From contig OX459100.1 of the NCBI GenBank assembly GCA_949775045.1, forward strand, positions 6,609,462-6,673,461: a DNA stretch of 64,000 bases, written 5' to 3'. Positions 1 through 10,500 of the stretch are shown in pieces. The stretch is from Metridium senile (taxonomy: Eukaryota; Cnidaria; Anthozoa; Actiniaria; Metridiidae). How positions within the stretch are numbered: the first letter of the stretch is position 1; every line of letters begins with the position of its first letter. Below the pieces are notes generated by a model. The model did not search any database. It had not been told where the DNA came from and worked only from the letters and a program-made list of their open reading frames with translations. Position numbers and translations under genes: made by a program.

Positions 1-22
1 CAACTACTTTTACTCATAACTC

Positions 23-195
23 ATAATAGTCCCCTTCACAACCGTTCCCTGCGCCATCTTGAAAGATAGCTGGGCCTTTGGATCGAAGCGAGACGAACGT
101 TGAGCTTGCAATGATAGAAACACGTGAATAATTGTCCCGCAAAGTGTTAAAAGGTCTCTATCATTGCAAGCTCAACGTTCGTCTCGCGTCGATTC
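23..195. mobile_element. Inverted-repeat MITE, copy 1 (truncated)
   Basis: The arm around 69-115 (GCCTTTGGATCGAAGCGAGA then CGAACGTTGAGCTTGCAATG) recurs inverted at 156-193. The outer sequence (TAATAGTCCCCTTCACA, then CCCTGCGCCATCTTGAAAG) matches the complete copy at 17014-17198 in opposite orientation. The right outer end is missing here. A third fragment lies at 25307-25372. Confidence 0.6.
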
Positions 196-456
196 TGATA
201 CCCGGTTATCTTTGTTAACTGTGATGCTATTTTCCATATTTTTCTTGCTGTATATATAAACTAGACATAATAAAGAATAATACTTGAGTACAATTACAAA
301 AATAGAAACAAATTGATAGATACTTGAGATTCGGGGCTAAATTTACTTTTGTTTTATAGTCACCCCCTATTACAAGAAACAGATCGAAGGAACTAATACG
401 CAAAGACAGTAGCGGACACACAAAACAAGTACTAATTATAAAGACTTGAGGTGAAA

Positions 457-705
457 TTAAAATAAATATTACACTAGCAATTTTGTCGAGCGACAAAGGC
501 TGCGATTTCAATGGCGATTTTATCGCAGCTTTGTCGCCGCAATTTCGAATACGCTCGAATTCAGGAGACAGAAAGTCGCAGCAAATTGCACTAAATATCG
601 AGCATGTTCAAAGTAGCGTTGAAAAATCTGCGATAAAATCGCCATTGAAATCGCAGCTCTTGTCGCGCGACAAAATTGCTAGTGTAAACGATTAACGGGC
701 CTTAA
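457..705. mobile_element. TTAA-type MITE, diverged copy
   Basis: Inverted repeat with arms reading CTAGCAATTTTGTCGCGCGA and ATCGCCATTGAAATCGCAG. It is the inverted relative of the well-preserved element at 61168-61393. The left outer end has decayed; the right end keeps CGGGCC followed by TTAA. No protein is encoded. Confidence 0.65.
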
Positions 706-1473
706 AGAAAACAATATTAAATGTCATCAAGCACGAGAAAGACTGTTTCGTCCGATATCCAAACCCGGAGAAGTTGGTTGAAAAATAAATGTGCAGTGTT
801 TGGAGTTTTTGGATAGAGGAGGAAACACTCTTTCAAGTGTTTGATCTGGCTTCTCAAACCATGAATAATTCTTGGAGAAATTCAAAGGAAAAGTTTGCCA
901 GATTTTGTGCTAATTAAGATCACATACCCAAACCTCCTTCACAATTGTTTTAACTTCATGAATTATTAGTGAGTGCAAGAATTACATTTGCTAAAGATTG
1001 TTGGTTTTATTTACAAGTTAGTTACCTCTTTGGCGACAAGACGTATTAAACCACCAGAACATCCAGAAAAAGCAAGGGAAGGATCGGGAGCAAAGGCACT
1101 CGCTGATATGGAGCCGCCTAATAACACAAGAAAACAACTCGGTTATGTAATGTGTGCTTATATTCAGCTACCAAAGCGAGTTTTCGTTTCATGTTGCATA
1201 CCAAGCCTGGAATGCACTATGGATGATATGATTTCAAGCAGCGAAAGGTATATACAACAATATAAAATGTGTCCAAGCTTTTTCTGCAGGATTTTTCGGA
1301 CAAATCGTGAAAAAAATTACAAATTATTTGTTTCATTCAATAATTGTTTTTAGCGCAAAAAGGATTAATTGTGAGGATTAATAACATGTAATAAAATATG
1401 TTTAAAAAATCAAGATACTTTTAAAATGTTTTTTTTTATAGAATATCATCCATACGATTCATAATTTGCTTAC
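706..1473. other. Non-coding stretch, no feature seen
   Basis: AT-rich sequence without a convincing exon on either strand. The next exon of the minus-strand secreted-protein gene should lie here or beyond the left edge. I found no acceptor followed by an open phase-1 frame that resembled the family. Confidence 0.4.
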
Positions 1474-1548
1474 CAATGTGAATTTTTCCTTGAGCTTTGA
1501 CCTCAACTGCACCACCACTGAAGCAAACATGTGGGTTTTTGGAGATCC
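1474..1548 (-). CDS. Secreted-protein gene, exon 5
   Basis: The 75-nt exon lies between a CTTTTCAG acceptor and a GTAAGC donor, phase 1 to phase 1. It encodes [20 protein letters not shown] then KIHI. SGGAVEV followed by short beta-strands continues the Gly-rich repeat begun in exon 4. No later exon was found before the window edge. Confidence 0.55.
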
Positions 1549-4500
1549 CTGAAAAGTAGATACATTTTAACTCATTGTTAACTTCTTAAGACGTTAATTC
1601 TTCTGTCAGAGTAAACTGATATATACCGGCTGTAAAATGATCCAGTGATACTGACGGTTTGGACATTTATCAGGGGCGGATTCATAAATTTTTCAGGGGG
1701 TGTCCCAATTGCAAATGAAAGGGGTGTTAGGTGGTCTCCGGTCCCTAAATATCTTAAAAAAATAGGGGTAATTGCGCGCGGCGCTAGGGGGTGTCCGGTG
1801 ACTGAAGGGCCACCCCTTAGATCCGCCCCTGTTTATCCTTTCTCAAAATATCAATAAACATCGGAAAACATAGCCATGTATCACACATCAAAATGTCCGT
1901 AAAAGCATGGTGTTTTCGAATCAATAGCTACTTGTTTGATAGGGTTTGTTTAATTTAAAATATAGCCCATATTGTAACTTCACAAGAGAATTTTGGCACA
2001 ATGTCTCTTGTAAAAGTGATCAAACAGTTCGCTCTCAACTCAGAAAGTTCTTATACTTTTTGCGCGGAAAGTAGATCAAAATCATATAATAGTATCTATA
2101 AAAGAATGAATCAGTTGAGGCCATGGCAACCTTTTTTTACTTTTCTGCAATTATTTCGAGAAAAGATCCAAAATCCACGATTTTGAGGTCTTATTTCTGC
2201 CTGTTTGTTTGGGCTGACACGCACGCAATCAGGCATTAAATTGACCTGACCAAATGTTAACACGTGTTTTCCGATGTAACACCGCAAAAATGTGTGGTAC
2301 TGACATTATTAATGCTTTTTTCGAGACATCACAAAGTTACACTCTTTCATATTTTCGTTTTTGATCTATAAATTACGAGATTACTCGAACCTGCACTGCC
2401 TCCGTGCATGCATTCAAAGTCTTCTGCTCCGTAGGGTTTTGTGCTATCGACTATTTCGTCATAATCATTAAACGTTCCTCCCTTGCCACCATGGCTACCA
2501 CCAGGAATGCACTTGTTTCTATCCACTTTGCTACACAACGTGTCACTCCATCCGGGGCCTTTACCTGACAGTGAATAATTGATTGGTTGATTGATAAATT
2601 GATTAAATGCTCAATTTGATTGATTGGTCTATTGATTAAATGATTGATTGCTTGCTTGGTCGATTGACTGACTGACTGACTGACTGACTGACTGACTGAC
2701 TGACTGACTGACTGACTGACTGACTGACTGACTGACTGACTGACTGACTGACTGACTGACTGACTGACTGACTGACTGACTGACTGACTGACTGACTGAC
2801 TGACTGACTGACTGACTGACTGACTGACTGACTGACTGACTGACTGACTGACTGACTGACTGACTGACTGACTGACTGACTGACTGACTGACTGACTGAC
2901 TGACTGACTGACTGACTGACTGACTGACTGACTGACTGACTGACTGACTGACTGACTGACTGACTGACTGACTGACTGACTGACTGACTGACTGACTGAC
3001 TGACTGACTGACTGACTGACTGACTGACTGACTGACTGACTGACTGACTGACTGACTGACTGACTGACTGACTGACTGACTGACTGACTGACTGACTGAC
3101 TGACTGACTGACTGACTGACTGACTGACTGACTGACTGACTGACTGACTGACTGACTGACTGACTGACTGACTGACTGACTGACTGACTGACTGACTGAC
3201 TGACTGACTGACTGACTGACTGACTGACTGACTGACTGACTGACTGACTGACTGACTGACTGACTGACTGACTGACTGACTGACTGACTGACTGACTGAC
3301 TGACTGACTGACTGACTGACTGACTGACTGACTGACTGACTGACTGACTGACTGACTGACTGACTGACTGACTGACTGACTGACTGACTGACTGACTGAC
3401 TGACTGACTGACTGACTGACTGACTGACTGACTGACTGACTGACTGACTGACTGACTGACTGACTGACTGACTGACTGACTGACTGACTGACTGACTGAC
3501 TGACTGACTGACTGACTGACTGACTGACTGACTGACTGACTGACTGACTGACTGACTGACTGACTGACTGACTGACTGACTGACTGACTGACTGACTGAC
3601 TGACTGACTGACTGACTGACTGACTGACTGACTGACTGACTGACTGACTGACTGACTGACTGACTGACTGACTGACTGACTGACTGACTGACTGACTGAC
3701 TGACTGACTGACTGACTGACTGACTGACTGACTGACTGACTGACTGACTGACTGACTGACTGACTGACTGACTGACTGACTGACTGACTGACTGACTGAC
3801 TGACTGACTGACTGACTGACTGACTGACTGACTGACTGGTTTTTATTTGGCTGGTTAATTGGTTGATTGATTGACTGTTCATGTGACGAAGGTGTTCTAT
3901 TTATTTTCCTTTCTCTTTACTCCACTAACCTGGGTAAATGTTTATATTGACCCCTTTCAAACATGTGGTTTTTGCCATGTATCCACCCAAACAAGTCGCA
4001 TCAGGTCCACAAGAAGGTCCACAAGAAGCACTACAAGTCACTCTAACATCACTATTGATTTTTATATTTCCCGTTACACTTTCAATAGACAACGATCGGT
4101 TTCCAGAAACTGTTATATTTGAGCCTTTCTCGAATGTGATGTTCTTGGTTATTCTTAGCACTGCTACGTCACTGTCCGGATGTGAAGCACTGCTGTTACA
4201 TTTAGCGGTATGTTGGTATAAATATAATGGTGCTACGTTGTGTCTTGCTTCTAGAGTTGAGGTGTTGATTTTCAGTGTTTCTTCTGCTCTGACATGGAGT
4301 GAAACACCTAGATGGACAATGAAAGAAATCATAAACACTTTGAAAAAGACTTTTAGGTCAAGCAGGCGGAAAATTATCGGTATACAACTATTTTGAAATC
4401 TTAAAAGAAACTATTTAAATTTTGTATATTTTGTTAGGTCAAGAGGGAAATTATTGGTATATAACTATTTTGAAATTATAAAAGAAATTATTTAAATTTT

Positions 4501-7500
4501 GTTTAAGGCGTTAGGTCAAGAGGGAATTAAATTATTGGGATACAACTGTTTTGAAATCATACATATTTTATAAAGACGTTAGGTCAAGCGGAAAGTTATT
4601 GGTATACAACTATTTTGAAATCATCAAAGAAATTCGGCTTTAAAATTTGTATATTTTGTTAGGTCAAGAGGGAAATTATTGGTATACAACTATTTTAATT
4701 AACGTTGATTACTTAAAATGGCTGATCTGAGACCGATAGGAATGCTGGGAGTTCATTTAATTGTAAATTCACTATCATAATAATATACATGAAAAAATTA
4801 CTCGAATTTGATTGGCTAAGAGCAGTGCAGTTCAAGTGTAACACAGTGCAGAAAAGTGTAACACAGTGCAAATTACATTCCGTACCGTGCAAATTACAAA
4901 AAAATAAATCGATTATGATAGGCTTTATTCCTAAAACATTTTAGTCACTAACGCTTGACAGTAATTTCAAAAACACTTTAAGTGGCAATTCTTTCAAAAA
5001 TCGTCGAAAATTTGTAAGAAAAATACAAAAAACTGACCAAGTTTTCAGTGGAAAGTTTTGAATTTTCCGCTTGAGCTCGAGCGCTTGCTTGCTTACGACA
5101 TCAACACGTCATTTTTGGCGCGCGCTAATAGCCGAAAACTGACCAAAAAAAATTGAAAAAGAGCTTGAGCTTTTTCATGTATATTATTAATAAGTAATCA
5201 TATGGTTTCTCGTTCAATTTGGGATAATTCACACTCGTGTGTTTTTCAAAGAGCCAAATTGCACTTGACCTACGGTCTCGTGCAATTTCTACTCTTTGAA
5301 AAGCACACTCGTGCGAATTAATCCCAAATTGAACTCGAAACCATATGATTACCTATACTAATAAAGCTTCAATACTAATGCTTACATCGGAAATACTGCA
5401 ATTCAGCACCATTAAACACTAAAACAGTGCATTTGGAGTATTCTCCCACAATTCATTTCGGTCTCAGAGCAACCATTTCCATATGGTCAACGTTGATTGA
5501 AATAGGTGTATTACTGTATGCTTATGCCAAGTTAAGGCTGTCAAGGATTTGAGGGTCATTTAAAAAAAGGAAAGGAATTATGGGCATACCGTATTTCCCC
5601 GAATAAGCGCCGCCCCCGAATAATCGCCGCCCTCAAATAAGCGCACTTAGTGCTATTATAATATAATGTACAAAATTACTCGATTCTGATTGGACGAGAG
5701 GAGTACAATTAAATTGTAAATTGTAAACATTACTCGTACCTATTAATTCCGAATTGTACTCAAGATCGTGCTATTTCCTATACTAATCAATGATACTCTA
5801 GAACATCATTGGAAATACATTTTTATCAAAAACTATATTATTCAGTTCAAAGACTCAAAGTCCATAAAATCATTTCGAAGCTCTCTGAGATGAACGTTGC
5901 TAGACCATTGGCTTTGGTATCGAATGGGATCACTTAGGACATTTTTTAAATTATAAATATAAACATATAAATATTAGATTTAAATTTTATTAGATACCAA
6001 ATATCAAACTCTAGGATTGTAAATTAGTATTTTCTATTATTATATTATCACTTGTAAATTGGCCTGAAAAGCCCTATGGTGAGTTCCAATAAAGTGTATG
6101 TATGTATCTATAAAAGTTATATTTCCAATATTCGTAGTTCTGATCAAGAAGGGGACAGTGAGATCAACAAAAATTTAATAAGCGCCGCGGCGCTTATTCG
6201 AGTAAACACGGTATACTAATTATTGTCAAGTAAATGTTGTCAAAGATGTGAGTTTATCCCATGAATTAAAAAGAAAATGACAACCTTGTTTATTTCGTCT
6301 CTATTTGAATATTCCTATTCCTATAACTTCATTCCGCGTAATTTCCTACAGCAACCTTTTCAAAATAGTCGTATATATTAGACGTATATAAAATAAATAA
6401 AGCATAAAATAATTAAAGTATAAAATATATATACAAAAATAGACGACCTTTTTAAACAGTCGTATACAGTAATGATAGACCTATTGCTTTTTTCAATTTT
6501 TTTGATGAATTAAATAAAATCGGTGTATGTGTACACCTACTTGCAGTAAGGCTGTCATACAAAAATATACATTTGTTATAAAGAAAATAGAACATTTGTG
6601 ATTTAGTACGATAGGAATTGATTAAAAGACAAAGAAGATCACTCAAGCTGAACTCACTCTTTTGTCTTTTAATTAATTCCTTTCGCACTAAATCACAAAT
6701 GTTCTATTTTCTTTGTGACAAATGCTCTATTTTGTATGACAACCTTACTGCAAGTAGGTGTATGTCAAGAGCTTTTTTTTTTTTTCTCTTGCCGATGAAT
6801 TACAACATTCTGAGTAAGGCCATTATTCCTATCCGTCTTATAATGACATATAGGATTTTATTTTCAATAATAAACAGGTGCATTTGTTATGCAGATTATT
6901 CAAATATAAATATAATAAGTCTTATTTCTAATCAATTTTTCCTTGTACCAGTTATATTTGATTAGGTTCCATTGTTTGATGTAGAATAAGAACTACAAAA
7001 TATACAAATGGTCACGAATCAATCCCTTCGGTTTGGTGGATTCTAATTGAAATATTGCCGACATTTCTTATCAAAGTCATCAAGCCTTAATATATATTAT
7101 AAGATATTTGGAAAAGCAATTATTCTCAATAATTAAAAAGAAAGATTCATTATTTCTTTGCAAGTATAAGATGACGTGACTCGTGGTTTTAAACTTCTCC
7201 TTTCCGTCAAATCAAAAAGATTATTATAGCAAACACAAGAAGAAAAAGTAGTTATATTTTAAAAGATTTGAGAGTGTTCTCGACAGCGGCTCGTGTGAAA
7301 TCAAGAATATTGCTGAAATAATAGATGAGAGAGTGGTTATAAATTAAAAGATTTGGTACCAATATGCGAATTATCAAACTACTTTCACCGTAATACCTTT
7401 TGTTTTGGCGTGGTAGCTGATTGCAATTTTAAATTTAAAAAAATTGTAACAAAATTTGAATTACAATATATACCCCCCAGAAGGCATTATGGTAATGTGA

Positions 7501-10500
7501 AAACTTATTCAACATTAAAAAAAGTATGTCAGAAAATGGTAATGTGAGAATACGTTCTTTATATTTTCTACCTGAACTCGACAGCGGCTCGCGATATTTA
7601 CACTTATCTTTATTCAATGCCTATATCGCCCGACGAAGGCTACTAGCCGAGAAGCAGTCGAAACGTCGAGGTCTATCTTACAACATTTGTGAGACAAACG
7701 ACCTATCTCATTATCATTTTTCATTTTACCATCATATTCATATTTTGAAAGCAATAAACAAAATAAATGCCACAAATAATGAAAATGTGAGAACGACTGG
7801 ATTCTAGAAGACACTTAAGCAAACCCATCGGTGTTGACTCAGCCTCATTTTCGGCCTTTTTCGATTCTTTTTATCTTTTATGCCGGGCTCTATCTTCGAG
7901 ATTTTTTCAAGCTTTTCCAAGCCTCCTTTAGTTTAGTTAGAAATAAAGCACTTTCCGATTCTTAGAAATCTTTTACAGAAAATTGTAATTGCGTTTTATT
8001 CAATCCTCTTATAGTACTCCCGCAGTGAAGGACAGAAGAGGTCTAAAGTTGGACAAATAAAACCTTCCGGTTACTAACTGTGTGCTCAAGAAGAAAATTG
8101 AGACCCCGGACATGAATCATTCATTTTAATTGTGTTGAAGTTTTAAGCTTAAAACTCTTTTCGATTTATAATCAAGGGATATAAGACAATCTTATGAAGT
8201 TAACTTAAATGTAATTGGGCAATTTGTGGTTTATATTAGAAACCTATAGTGTTTAATCTTTTGCTAGATTTTGAAGAACATTTTATTTCAATTTTCCAGA
8301 CTTCTTATCAAGCAAAAAGTATACTGTAAAATTTAATAAAATATCTTGAACATAAAATATATTTATTCATTGTCATTCAGCAATATATATCTACCAATCC
8401 CTCTATTCACCCACCCACCAACCGACCAACCAACCAACCAACCAACCAACCAACCAACCAACCAACCAACCAACCAACCAACCAACCAACCAACCAACCA
8501 ACCAACCAACCAACCAACCAACCAACCAACCAACCAACCAACCAACCAACCAACCAACCAACCAACCAACCAACCAACCAACCAACCAACCAACCAACCA
8601 ACCAACCAACCAACCAACCAACCAACCAACCAACCAACCAACCAACCAACCAACCAACCAACCAACCAACCAACCAACCAACCAACCAACCAACCAACCA
8701 ACCAACCAACCAACCAACCAACCAACCAACCAACCAACCAACCAACCAACCAACCAACCAACCAACCAACCAACCAACCAACCAACCAACCAACCAACCA
8801 ACCAACCAACCAACCAACCAACCAACCAACCAACCAACCAACCAACCAACCAACCAACCAACCAACCAACCAACCAACCAACCAACCAACCAACCAACCA
8901 ACCAACCAACCAACCAACCAACCAACCAACCAACCAACCAACCAACCAACCAACCAACCAACCAACCAACCAACCAACCAACCAACCAACCAACCAACCA
9001 ACCAACCAACCAACCAACCAACCAACCAACCAACCAACCAACCAACCAACCAACCAACCAACCAACCAACCAACCAACCAACCAACCAACCAACCAACCA
9101 ACCAACCAACCAACCAACCAACCAACCAACCAACCAACCAACCAACCAACCAACCAACCAACCAACCAACCAACCAACCAACCAACCAACCAACCAACCA
9201 ACCAACCAACCAACCAACCAACCAACCAACCAACCAACCAACCAACCAACCAACCAACCAACCAACCAACCAACCAACCAACCAACCAACCAACCAACCA
9301 ACCAACCAACCAACCAACCAACCAACCAACCAACCAACCAACCAACCAACCAACCAACCAACCAACCAACCAACCAACCAACCAACCAACCAACCAACCA
9401 ACCAACCAACCAACCAACCAACCAACCAACCAACCAACCAACCAACCAACCAACCAACCAACCAACCAACCAACCAACCAACCAACCAACCAACCAACCA
9501 ACCAACCAACCAACCAACCAACCAACCAACCAACCAACCAACCAACCAACCAACCAACCAACCAACCTACCAACCAACCAACCAACCAACCAACATTTTT
9601 TTGTAAACATTATATGTCGAAACTCGAAACATCATATAATCACACACTGGTTTCTCACCTTATATTTCCATGCAGCGCAATTTAATTTGCAAACTGTCAT
9701 TGAAGTGAATCGCAGCTCAATATCTTGTCAGAGCATAAATGACCAGCTGTCAAAGCAGTAATTATACAACTATTTTCAAAAAGGTTGGTCATCTAAAAAG
9801 CTCATCCAAAGACGAAAATGAATTGTAGGTATCATTCAAGCACTAATCTTCAATCGACTTTAAACGACTCTAAATCATAATATCTATCAACTATTGCTTA
9901 CCCTGGGTGCCAGAGGAATTATTTTCCGCTATAGTACCACACGGAAAATAATTCCTCTGGCACCCAGGGTAACTATTGCTAGATACTGGCTCAACAATCA
10001 GCGTCAAACTAAAACAATTTTGGCAAAATAACACTTATTGTCATTTCTATCTTGTTAAAATCAACATACCGTCTTAGAAAACTTTTAATTTTGGACAACC
10101 GTTATTGATTTAGGTGTAAAAGCTATTACTAGTAATATATACTAATGTTCCGCAATTAAAATCTGTTAATATGACTGAAGTAACTATGAGTAAAGCGGTT
10201 TACATGAACGTACGTTGTCGTCGTTTAAAAAGGAATAAATATCCTTATATGTGCATGCCTGAATCAATAAGTTGTCGTTGGAAAATATAAAAGCCGAAAA
10301 ATGGTTCCTTTAAAATGCTTTAAGTCTAATACTGAACTATCGTAAAATATATATATATCGAAATGTCCAATAGCTTCATTATTGCGCAATTTGCACAGTG
10401 CAGTATGTATTCAGCTAAAACGTATTAATAATTTATTTTGTGTATAGCAGACGCTTAAATGTCAAATTGTCAAAGAGCTTCGCTGGGAGCATTTTATAGT

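Noticed and set aside
2629..3882. A 417-codon Ser-Val-Ser-Gln frame
   Set aside because: It is the translation of the (GACT)n microsatellite; tetranucleotide arrays without stops are open in all frames.
3925..4332. Independent start at ATG 4332 ([16 protein letters not shown]) as a single-exon signal peptide
   Set aside because: Possible, but the acceptor CCATCTAG inside it and the phase-matched signal-peptide exons at 12.6 and 11.7 kb give a better model. Kept as an alternative.
9640..9760. Possible extra exon of the secreted-protein gene (acceptor TTTGACAG, donor GTGAGA)
   Set aside because: All three frames between the sites contain stops.
8346..9761. Long Pro-Thr-Asn-Gln and Leu-Val-Gly-Trp frames on both strands
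   Set aside because: Artefacts of the (CCAA)n array.
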